64,000 nucleotides of DNA from Perca fluviatilis. Lineage: Eukaryota; Chordata; Actinopteri; Perciformes; Percidae. Positions 35,803 to 45,782 of this stretch are shown in pieces. Within the stretch, counting starts at the first letter, position 1, and the number at the start of each line of letters is the position of its first letter. The DNA is taken from NCBI RefSeq assembly GCF_010015445.1, contig NC_053119.1, forward strand, positions 29,126,383 to 29,190,382, read 5' to 3'. The notes below the pieces were generated by a model. That model was given only the letters and a program-made list of their open reading frames with translations. It had not been told where the DNA came from and ran no database searches. Position numbers and translations under genes: made by a program.

Positions 35803-37289
35803 GGGACATTCTAAAACGCTTAACGTGAAAAAGCTTAACGTGGTTTAATGTATCTAAACAACGATCAATCATCACCAGATTTAGCATGGTCATATCTTGT
35901 CATGAACACTTAAGCCTGTCAAAAAAATTAAATCGAAATCCAACGATTATAGAAGTTATTTCACGTTAATGTTTTCTTCATTATTGGCCCTATGGCAAGG
36001 AAAAAGCTTAACGTGGTTCAATGTACCTAAACAATGATCAATGATTACCAAATTTCTCTCTCATATTGCTCCTCATAAGCACTGAAAACTGTCAAAAACT
36101 CGAACCCAAAGTCCAATTATTATGGACGTTATCTGACATTAAGCGTTTCTGCTTCATTAGAGCCTATTGTAAGGAAAAAGCTTAACGTGGTTTAATGTAC
36201 CTAAACAACGATCAATCATCACCAAAATCCTCTCCTATATTGCTCATCATAACCACTTAAAACTGTCAAAAAATCTAACCCAAAGTCCAATTATTATGGA
36301 CGTTATCTGACATAAAGCGTTTCTGCTTCACAGCAGGGCAGCGGAGCGGCTGGGGGTTGACTCTCCACGGTTCTCATTGGCTTTATTTACAAGTCCTAAT
36401 GTGAAAAAGCTTAACGTGGTTTAATGTACCTAAACAACAATCAATCCTCACCAAAATCCTCTCCTATATTGCTCATCATAACCGCTTAAAACTGTCAAAA
36501 AATCTAACCCAAAGTCCAAATATTATGGACGTTATCTGACACTAGGGCTGGATACCAAACGTCGATACTTTTATGGTATCGAAAGAAATACTCCAATCCT
36601 ATGAGTATTGAAAAATTCTTTATCTTTCGGTGCCAAATTTCGGTTCCAAAAGCGTCTGAGCACGTAAGCGCAAGCTTATCTGTCCTCTCTGCATATTGAC
36701 ACAGAGCGGAGCTCCGACCCGAAACACCACGCGCACAACGCGCTACGGAGAGTGGGCGGGCCAGAGTAACGGACTGCAGTTTTGTTGAAGTCACAGAGTC
36801 ACGGTTGGTTTCAAGTGTGGTTACAGTTTTTTAAAACTTCACGCAGACAACGTTTGCTGCGATATTATATTAATGGCGAGCCGAAAGCGGTCGCGGTGCT
36901 GTTGACGTTACACTTCCTTTTACAAGCAGCCACAACGGTGGTTTCTCTGCCCTGATGACTGACTGACAGGCTGAGCTTGCAAGGCAATGCACTTTTATTA
37001 ATGTTACTCTGAGTGAGCAGTTTTACCAGAATTTTTTAATTTTGATAACTCTTTTGATTCTTAAGGTGGAATTCTGAATTAAGGTGGAAAATAAAAGCTT
37101 TGTGTTTAATGTATTTTTGTTGATGTTGAAATGGATTTTAAAACATATGGTATCGAAAAAAGTATCGTTAGGAATCGGTATCGAAACTGAGGTATCGAAA
37201 TTGGCACCGGATCGAAAGATTCTGAACGATACCCAGCCCTATCTGACACTAAGCATTGCTGCTCCATTAAGGGTATTGTAAGGAAAAAG
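35803..37289 (+). repeat. Left TIR of the MULE: tandem ~170-bp units
   Basis: The word AAAAAGCTTAACGTGGTT starts units at about 35829, 36002, 36177 and 36406. Each unit continues with ATGTA(C/T)CTAAACAA(C/T)GATCAAT, a TATTGCTC(A/C)TCATAA block and TTATGGACGTTATCTGACA. The fourth unit is split by hAT 36543-37241. A 70-base GC-rich stretch near 36332-36400 is unique to this arm. Confidence 0.9.
36543..37241. mobile_element. Non-autonomous hAT in the MULE left arm
   Basis: It starts TAGGGCTGGATACCAAACGT and ends CGATACCCAGCCCTA, near-perfect inverse termini. A perfect TCTGACAC duplication lies at 36535-36542 and 37242-37249. Subterminal GGTATCG words occur at both ends. It contains no transposase. 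It is absent from the corresponding place in the right arm, so it inserted after the MULE arms were established. Confidence 0.92.
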
Positions 37290-37726
37290 CTTAACGTGAA
37301 AAAGCTTTGTTGGAAAGCCTGTCCACGCCCCCTGCAGGTGGACGGCGATACTGCAGTCTGATGTCGGTTGAGTGAGCGGCACTGTGCTTTGATATCTGTT
37401 TAGAGAGGCAGCGGACTTTTCCTATTTATAACATTGGTAACAGCTACAGCTAATATTTGTGCACTTTAATTTTAAAGCTTCCGCCTTTTGTTCAGTTAGT
37501 AACTAGAGTAGCACTGTTGATTCCTATACCATTCATAATTATTAGTATAGCTCCTTTATCATTGATATTATTATACTGCAGCTTAAATTGATATTCTTAT
37601 TGTATTTATCTTTGTTTCTTGTAGACCACAAACTCAAACTACCAATGCAACTCAAAATAAAGCTCTGTTAACCAGACATAGGCCTACTTCCTCTGGAGCC
37701 TGATTCTTTGACCGGAGTCAAGTCCA
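37290..37726. other. Noncoding MULE interior
   Basis: This follows the left arm with CTTTGTTGGAAAGCCTGTCC and contains no ORF of note. It may be part of the MULE untranslated region or of a further unrecognised insertion. Confidence 0.5.
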
Positions 37727-38356
37727 TGGGGCGTTTCCCAAAATTTGTTCTATTGACTTGTGTGCTTGTGTCCCTGTGAAACGTCATCTTGTGTTGCCAA
37801 AGTACTGTCCCAATACACAAGTTCGCATTTTGCCAAGAACAGTTAAAATTCCCGGATGTATTCTTGACACGCCCATTTACTGAGGATACATCGGTTGGTA
37901 ACTTGTATGAACTTCGCAGCACCTGTATCCCAACATTCATTTCGGCATTCAATGATGGTTGGATTTCCAGTACATAGACAGCCCAAAAACGGAACAATTT
38001 TAACAATTTTCGCCATCTTATTCATCACTAAATTCACTTCTGAGAACATTTTAGGTGAGAAATGAACGGTTTAGATTTTGAATATAGGCAGTCTTGCGAA
38101 AATCTTTGCCGAATTGACAATTTGCTCCAAAGTTTTCGGAGTTTTCGGAGCTCCATAAAATGACGCGGCCGCCAGCTTGCGCCTGCCGGGGCGGCTTGCT
38201 CGGCGCTCGGACAGTCACACTCAGAGACCCCGCTGTAAGACGGAGGTCTTTTAGACCGGTCCCGTAAATAAGAGGCTTTTATTTCGCCGTTTCGGATCGT
38301 TTGTTTAAATATCACAACACATGTGGTTAACTGTGTTTTCAGAGTTAAACTCAACA

Positions 38357-38450
<94 letters not shown>

Positions 38451-39265
38451 GCAGGCAGAGGAGAGATATACCATAGATAGACTGTATATTATTAGTCTAT
38501 GAGATATACCCTTTTCTTTTCGGGAGACTTGTTTAAATTATGCCATAGGCTATAGCCTACATTATATTTTGTATTTAGTTCATATTTTTGGTGTATTTGT
38601 TTTCTGATTTATTAGAAGTTGAGTTTCAGTCTTTATGATAAATGAACAGTTGTACATAAAGTGGTAACATGCTATGACATGTTATGTAGACTAAAGGGGA
38701 GACACCAACCTTTATAATTTGAATTTCTAATTTCCATCTCCCTGGGCATATACAGTGCACTACAATAATATAGAAATGATAATTCCACATAACACTAATA
38801 GGAACACATAGGACACACCAGTGCATATGCCTATTTATTTGTTTAATTTAAACTGACTTAAACTTATACGCTAATAATAGTAGGGATTGCGTTCCACTCT
38901 TTTGAATAAGTAAGGGGTGTTTGAGCTAAACCATAAAGAATTAAATTAAAGCTCAATTAGTTTTATTTTTCAATATTATTGCAATAGTTGTAGCATTATG
39001 AGGTTTTCTTGTCCGGAGATTGTTTTAATACAAAGTGGTTATATTGTTGTGGTTTTTATTTCTAGCTGGTATTTTGGAGCCCTGCAGGTAGCCTCTGTGC
39101 TGGGAGTGTTGAGCAATAACAGGAAGAACGCATCGTCTCAAACTGTTAACAGCGTTTTCTGTGCTTGTGAACTTGCGAGTTCATTCTTCCAAGAACAACC
39201 AGCAAGAACGTTCTCCCCAAGAACACAAGTCCGTTCTTTGCATTCTTGGTATTGAGAAACACCCA
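37727..39265. mobile_element. TIR element, GGGCGTTTCCCAA / TTGAGAAACACCC
   Basis: The left end TGGGGCGTTTCCCAAAATTT and the right end CTTGGTATTGAGAAACACCC are imperfect inverses. Both are followed inward by TTGTG(T/C)TCTTG-like words. A (CA)n array lies at 38358-38447. No transposase and no clear TSD are visible, so the limits are approximate. Confidence 0.5.
38358..38447. repeat. (CA)n microsatellite, ~90 bp
   Basis: An uninterrupted CA run inside the TIR element; the Cys/Val translation is not a gene. Confidence 0.97.
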
Positions 39266-39323
39266 CTGTCTTTACACTCCGTGACATATTCCATATCTAC
39301 GCCGAGCCTCTGTTAGACAAACC

Positions 39324-39324
<1 letters not shown>

Positions 39325-39385
<61 letters not shown>
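39325..39385. repeat. (GATA)n microsatellite
   Basis: About 15 uninterrupted TAGA/GATA units following AACCTAGATAGATAG. Confidence 0.97.
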
Positions 39386-39386
<1 letters not shown>

Positions 39387-39878
39387 ACTATTTACACCAT
39401 TTACACAACCATTGGCTTGCTAGCACTGATACAAGTGCCCTACCCAGTCACCAGACGCTACATTGGGCTTACCAATCCTGCTAGATGCAAAATTGTAGTG
39501 GAAGGATGAAAGTCACTCAAACTTGCCGGCCAGACGCAAAACTTGCGGAGTTGTAACCAAAACAAAAAAAATCCTGGCCCCTCTGGTTTTAGGGAATAAG
39601 GGAAAACAACTAAAAGAGCATGGAAGTTGAGGTCTAGTTGCACCCAGATAAAAGGTAAACAATTGAAACTATAATATGAAGTGCTTATTTTTATTTATTT
39701 ATTTTTTATTGTAATGGTCACTTGCTTTATCCTCAGACTTCAGTCAACGAACAAGAAAAGGTGATGAATGCCTGGAAAAGACGATGAATGCCTGGAAGAC
39801 CCTCACAGTGTGCTTGTTAGGTGAAAATGCCCGGGTTCAGTTCAGCTCGAGCACATAACACATTTGTGGTAATCAGTG

Positions 39879-40342
39879 TAGGGCTGCAGCTATCGATTCT
39901 TTTTGTAATCGATTAATCTAGCACTTTATCGATCGATTAATCGGATAATTTTTTTTGCGTTTTTAAACAACCCAAACTAGGGAAAAAAGCAATATTTTCG
40001 GAAAAAGTTTTTGTATTGCCTACATTGCTTACAATATCATCCCTCAAAAAAATAAACATATTAAGTGCATTTAAATGCCATAATACATTGTTTTTAAAGA
40101 TTTTTTTTTCAAATTATATCAACCTCAAACTAAGGCATACATTAAACATACACAAACATTACATTAAGTTGTGCAACTTAACTTTCAGAACTACAAGTTT
40201 CAACCTGAGACTGATCTGTATATACAGTAGGCCTATATGTAAGTATTAGTTATACTCAACCAATTTTCATTTCTATATTTGATTATAATGTCACACAGCT
40301 CTGTTACACTTATGCTATTAGATCGTTGATCAGCTGTTTCTC

Positions 40343-40399
<57 letters not shown>

Positions 40400-40925
40400 C
40401 AATCAGCTGTTTTTCCGAAGGGATAGTCAACGCATCGGCTCATCAGATCGTGGTCACCACTACCTATGTTCTTGTCTTTGATTTTGGTAGTTGTTGTGTT
40501 TGGTGTAGTTTCATCGTCCATACGACTTTGTGATTTACTTTAGTCGGCCCTCTTCCTGGAATGGATGATTAAGTTAGACGTCGTGCTATTATCGTGGTAA
40601 GCTAGTTTGATTTTGCAGTAGACACACTGTACAGAGTTTTAGTTTTAATTACGTTAGAACTGATTCCAAACTTTGGACACTTTCTGTCGTTTTCTCCAGC
40701 CTGTCTCTTCTCTTAGCCCCTCGCTATTTACGCTCTAGCATGTGTCGCCAGCAGCAGACTGAGCCGCGTCTGTGCGACAGTAATAATGCTCCGTGCGGAA
40801 ACACCGTCCGTCAGCGATACAACGTTGGTAACATTGATTTAACGAAGCTTCGAGGCAGTCATTTTGCATCGAGGATTTTTTGTAATCGAATTATTCGAGT
40901 TATTCGAGGAATCGTTTCAGCCCTA
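39879..40925. mobile_element. Non-autonomous hAT near the MULE stop codon
   Basis: It starts TAGGGCTGCAGCTATCGATT and ends TCGTTTCAGCCCTA. A perfect AATCAGTG duplication lies at 39871-39878 and 40926-40933. Subterminal ATCGATTAATC words are present. A (GA)n tract at 40344-40394 lies inside. It interrupts the MULE gene 10 codons before its stop. Confidence 0.92.
40344..40394. repeat. (GA)n microsatellite
   Basis: An uninterrupted AG run of about 50 bases inside the hAT. Confidence 0.97.
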
Positions 40926-41982
40926 AATCAGTGCAAGCAATGACTAAACGATCTTCTGTCATGCACTTCACGTGAAACCACCGCCTACATATTACACACA
41001 AAATGTACTCATCCCTGTATTCTGGATCACCCTTACATCTGGATGAGTAGCACAAGGTCCAGTTCTTGGTGTTGGCATGATCCATCTGTAGCCTTTTCCA
41101 AGTGGACTTGTAGTCTCTCTTCCTCACTAGTACAGCCTTCGTCTCCGCATCTTATGACTGCACCTTTCTCCTGTGGCATAGGAGTTTTTTTTGGGAGAGG
41201 CCTGACCGTCTGTGTTTCCCTGGCTTGTACTCTTCAACGAGAGACTGCAGTCTGGCTTTGTGGCTGTCCACTGGCCCTAACTGATCGTTCCTGATGACTG
41301 CACAGGCATAGAGAATAGTAAAAACACCAGTCATATCCATTGCCTTGTTGTGGGACATTTATGACATCTGTAACAGTCCAATCAGATACCTGAAAATCTT
41401 CTCCAGCAGCTGTGTAAATACAGGCCACAACTTTGAGAAGTGTTGAACAGGCAGTGTTTGCAGTTGCAGAGCTGTGGATGGAATTGTAGATGGAAATGTC
41501 CCGATCCCTAAAATCTGCTGAAGCTAGAACCCAGTGTAAGCCTGAACCTTTTACATCGGTGTTGAATGGCATCAATATCGTGTCAAAATTCAGAGCCTTT
41601 TGTGCTGCACAGAACTGCAAAATTCGAAACTGCAGCCATCTGGTAAATGTAGGTTGGCACACATAAAACAGAGTCCACCTTTGTCACTTGACCAATGTAG
41701 CCTGCAATGGCCTGCTCAATAGTCTCCCCTTTAAGCCAGCTCTTTGGAGCAAGACACTGGCTTCTGCGAGATACTGATGCCCAGTTAGGCTCAGGTTTTT
41801 TTATATGTAGCCAGGGAGCAAATGTATTGTTCTCGGTATTTGCTGGTACAGTGTTTGTCTGAGGGAAACTTGCTACATCAGGATCCTCAGTATCATAGGT
41901 GCTGCTGGCTAGCTGTTGATTTGATGAGTCTGTATTGCAATGATCAATGCCATTCCCTTTTTGGGACTTGCCAGGTGACAAA

Positions 41983-42939
41983 AGCCCTATTCGCACGGGA
42001 TAAGTATTACCTGGTGACCTTCGGTCATTTGTAATAATTGCGGAGGTTGTCTGTGATCTTAATCCCGTGCGAATCGGTCATGTCTGTAATTTGTAAAGTA
42101 ATAATTCCCCCGCAAATTACCTACCATATTGTATTTGTCCATTACGTGATGTGCAATATTAATTCGTGCGAATCGGCATCTCTGCTTTGTCCAGGATTTG
42201 GCGGGGCTTTTTTTTTTTCAAGGTACCTATTTCCTTCTTTTTTGCGCCTTTTATCCATCTTTGGCGAAGAATGGAGGGTGCGTTGGAGTGTTTTGACAGT
42301 GTTTTGGGTGCTGGGTCATGTCGCTATACATCATATACAATTTGCAGAAAGAGAAAGATAAACCACCACAAGTGCGAAGACAAAATGAATGATTAGATGG
42401 CGATGGATGACATGTATAGCAGCATGCGCGTAAATATATTTTTATGTTTGTATCATACATCTAGAGATAACAACAAGACATCTCCAAGCAATAGCTTATC
42501 AAAAATAATGCACAAATCGGCGGGGGCTCACTTCATAATTAGAGGTTAATGTTACAAATAAATCAAGCGTAAAGCTTGAGCTAATAGATTTTAACCTGGT
42601 GAAATGTTTAGTTTTATCCATCTAACCGGACCCTGCTTGACACCACCGGAGAAAAAAGTGAGAGAAAGAAAAGGAAGGAGGTCGCAGATTCGGACGATGA
42701 CTGACTACCCGGGTTGAGATTGTGTGCGTGTGTGTCCTCGAGATCTTACCACACACAAACACACGTAGCAGAGCTACCCACACCCATGTTTCTACTGTTG
42801 CTTAATGTCAGTAAATTCGAGTAAAATCACAGGCTTCGCTTATCCCGTTCGAATGCGCCAGATGAAACTCAGACGTGGGTGGGTAATTTATAATTCACAC
42901 GAAGTCCCTAGATAATACTTATCCCGTGCGAATAGGGCT
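41983..42939. mobile_element. MITE, AGCCCTATTCGCACGGGATA termini, AAA duplication
   Basis: The two ends are exact inverses through AGCCCTATTCGCACGGGATAAGTATTA-type sequence (26 or more bases). AAA flanks both sides (41980-41982, 42940-42942). A third inverse copy of the motif (CCCGTGCGAAT) occurs near 42064-42074. A 3-base target fits Harbinger-type mobilisation. There is no transposase. It splits the MULE gene between the SWIM and Ulp1 halves. Confidence 0.8.
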
Positions 42940-44914
42940 AAAGACTCATGAATTTGTGAAAGGAGTGAATCTGGGGCCGGATTGACTGAGTAATCATAGT
43001 CCTTCGTTCTAGGTTTTTTCCTGCCAGATTTGCTCTCACTCCCTCTACCCCTTTTCCGCATCAAAGAAAGGCTGTATGTACGTTTTGTGGGTAAATGGAG
43101 CCCAGTAGCCATTTCCACAGCAAGTATGTGGAAACATTTCCCTGAACTTGGACAGGAGCATGTTGTGCCGCTGGAGGTGTTTTGAACAACATGGACGGAC
43201 TCATTTGTTGGACTTTTAACTATGAACACCCCTGAAGATGAATTCAGATTCACCAGGCCCATCTCAACCACAGTTCTTGCTAAGGAGGTCTGTGACATCA
43301 ATGGTTTTGAGGCAGGTTTTGATGCAGGTTTCTCAACACTACATTGCTCATCTTTGACACTGGACTTGACTCGTTCCACTATTCTTTCTAAAGGAAAGAA
43401 TGAGGGCATCTTAACATCCCTCAGAGCAATGTTTTAGAGCGTAGTTCCCCATCCCACATCTGGCTCTTTGAAATTCATAGAGGAAGTATGACTGCATGTA
43501 GTACAAAGACAAAACCATTGCATCAACAGGAAGTTCCTTCCACTCATTTTGTTTATGCTCTCACTGATGTTGTTTGTTGGGATTTTGGATTTGAATGCTT
43601 CAAATTGTTTCGTATAGAAGGAAGCCACATTGCTTAATAGATCTTCCTTCAAATGCTGGTTGAAGTATTTGACAAATTCCTCGGACCACCCCTTCGCCAA
43701 TCTGCAACATTGTGCCTCAAATTCGTCTTTGTCAGCCGAATCAATTATTTGCTCAATTTGGTCTTTGAGTACCTTTACATCATCTCTTCCTCCCCCGTGC
43801 TTTTTTACCCAGTACTCAATATCATGCAACACATGATTCCTGCAAAAGACAAGGCTAATGTCAGGAAACCTCCTCTTCAAGGCCCTAACAATTCCCTTCT
43901 CTCTGTCAACAGTGATGGGTACTCTTTTGAATTTTTTCACCCCCATCCCAAGTTTGCCGAGAATGTCCTGTAAGAACATTTCATGATGCTGCATGCATGA
44001 ATTTGCGTTCATGCATCATGAACCCAACAGGAAACACAGGGTCATTAACAAGCGATGTGTTCCTCATCACAAGCACAGAAACACAGAAGTCACCCATCTG
44101 AAATGTGGTGTCATAACTCAGGATTTGAGGGTAGCTGAATTTGATTGCTTCGACCAAATTGGTGCGTGCTAAATCAATCATTTCTGGCATCCTTGCAAAA
44201 ACCAGAAGGTCAGGAAAGCTCGAAATGTGTCAGACAAAACCTGGAAGCTGGTATGCCAGCTCATGAAGACTGAACATTTCATCATGTGAGATTCTGTCTC
44301 TACTTCTGTTAGCATACACAGGGTTTTGGACCTGTTTGAGGTTACGTGGGCTATTCACAGGCATCTGCTCCATATTACCACTGGAGGCTCCAGACAAGGT
44401 GGATCGGTAGATGCTCGACGGTGCCTGCCCATGGTCATTTTGAAGGATTTCTGAAAATACCTCTTTTTTTAGATGGAATGAACACCTGATCGGACTTTGC
44501 ATTACCATGCTTCTTTGGTACATAGATGGACACATCTCCAAAATAATGGATCAGATACAAATTTGCCAAATTAATATCTTCACCTTGCTGCAGAAGACAG
44601 TACAAATTTTTTCGGAATTCAGACAAACCCTTGTTAAACTCCGCTGTCCTAATGTGAAAGTACCGCTTCAGCACTCTACCACCATACTTTTTTATGTTAT
44701 GGTAGTTTGACCCTTTCTGCTTCCATGACATTTGGTCAAAACGAAAGTCCATGTCCAATCTACCTCCCTTCAAACTCCGATATAGGTACACATCACCCCC
44801 CTTGGGATCCAGGGGCGGTTCGTGCAAAATATTGCCTTTGTGCTTCTCAGCATCGCACAGAATGGCCTCTATTTCCCCCAACATAAATTCGGACTCTTTC
44901 TGCATGAAAGCCAT
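42940..44914 (-). pseudogene. MULE transposase with SWIM zinc finger (N-terminal half)
   Basis: Read right to left. The start MAFMQKESEFMLGEIEAI (44914) leads to DFRFDQMSWKQKGSNYHNIK and LYLIHYFGDVSIYVPKKHGN, an N-terminal domain common to fish MULEs. After a frameshift near 44465 comes ELAYQLPGFV-stop, then PQILSYDTTFQMGDFCVSV (first Asp). After a further frameshift near 44000 comes VPITVDREKGIVRALKRRFP (second Asp) and LVFCRNHVLHDIEYWVKKH. WSEEFVKYFNQHLKEDL and NNISESINKM follow. Last is VVQNTSSGTTCSCPSSGKCF then HILAVEMATG, a SWIM finger (CxC...CxH). At least three frameshifts or stops inactivate it. The protein continues into the Ulp1 half beyond the MITE. Confidence 0.85.
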
Positions 44915-45027
44915 GACCGTTCTAAAGATTTTACTGAAATACTGTACTGAATTGTAATATGATAAAAAAAGAAATAAAAAAAGAACTTGTTTGCAAATTT
45001 GACAATGACTTTAATGACTTTTTATTA

Positions 45028-45069
45028 ATTAAACCCCCGTACAAAACGTACAGTACGGGGGTTTAATTG
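45028..45069. repeat. Perfect 15-bp hairpin ATTAAACCCCCGTAC
   Basis: ATTAAACCCCCGTAC is followed after 12 bases by its exact inverse GTACGGGGGTTTAAT. It lies upstream of the MULE gene start (minus strand), between that gene and the piggyBac element. The function is unknown; it could be a cruciform-forming remnant of a small element. Confidence 0.85.
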
Positions 45070-45782
45070 TGGAGTATAAAAGTAAAGGTTCGTTATGTTT
45101 TTTAATGTTTCTTTTTTCAATAAAGACTATTATGACCTCATAACAAGCAAGATTCCAGAACGGCTCATCTGAGCTTTCATTTTCTCAAAGGCAGAGCAGG
45201 ATACCCAGGGCTCGGTTTACACCTATCACCATTTCAAGCCAAATGGGGACCATAGGCAGGCTGGGGGAACGCATATTAATGTTAAAAAGCCTCATAAAGT
45301 GAAATTTCCATGCCATGGGACCTTTAACCCTTGTATTGTCCTTCGTGTCACGGGAACTTCCGTGTCACGTGAACTTGCGGCCTCGTCCTTCGGGTCCCAG
45401 GGACACTGGCTTATTGTGATTCTATGCATTTTCTACTAGCCTCGCGGCCTCTGTCCTTCGGGTCCCAGGGACCCTCACTTATTCTATGTTATTCCATGTC
45501 ACACGCTTGCCTCGTCCTTCGGGTCCCCGGGACCCTGGCCTACTATTTGAACACTTTGCCACGTCAACTACCGCGGTGGCAACTACTTGGCCCTTGGGGT
45601 CTCCGGGACCCTCGCCTAGTCAATGGCATGCATTTTTGTCTCTCGCTACTGGCCTCGTGGCAGCTGGTGTCCCTCGGGTCCCCGGGACCCTTGTTGTATG
45701 TGGAAAGTTGATGTCGCTGTTTTTTTTTGTTTTTTTTTGTGCAGCGTAAAGTCAAAGACGAAGCTCAAACCGCCGCATGAGT

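Larger units (their letters stand above)
39840..41979 (-). pseudogene. MULE protein C-terminal half: Ulp1-like protease and PHD-like finger
   Basis: This continues the MULE protein after MITE 41983-42939. ENNTFAPWLHIKKPEPNW and WLKGETIEQAIAGYI lead into a C48 (Ulp1/SENP) fold. LMPFNTDVKGSGLHWVLASA (catalytic His), RDISIYNSIH (Asp replaced by Asn) and QGNGYDWCFYY follow. The last should read NGYDCG; a single-base deletion near 41330 turns Cys-Gly into Trp-Cys and shifts the frame. The other frame then continues GVFTILYACAVIRNDQLGP. The end carries CYSSRCKGDPEYRDEYILCV, CRRWFHVKCM and, across the hAT at 39879-40925, ACTDYHKCVMCSS then stop (about 39850). That is a Cys4-His-Cys3-like PHD pattern. 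MULEs with Ulp1 domains are known in plants and animals. Confidence 0.75.

Noticed and set aside
45028..45069. Hairpin as a bacterial-type terminator
   Set aside because: The context is eukaryotic and no T-run follows; reported only as a structure.
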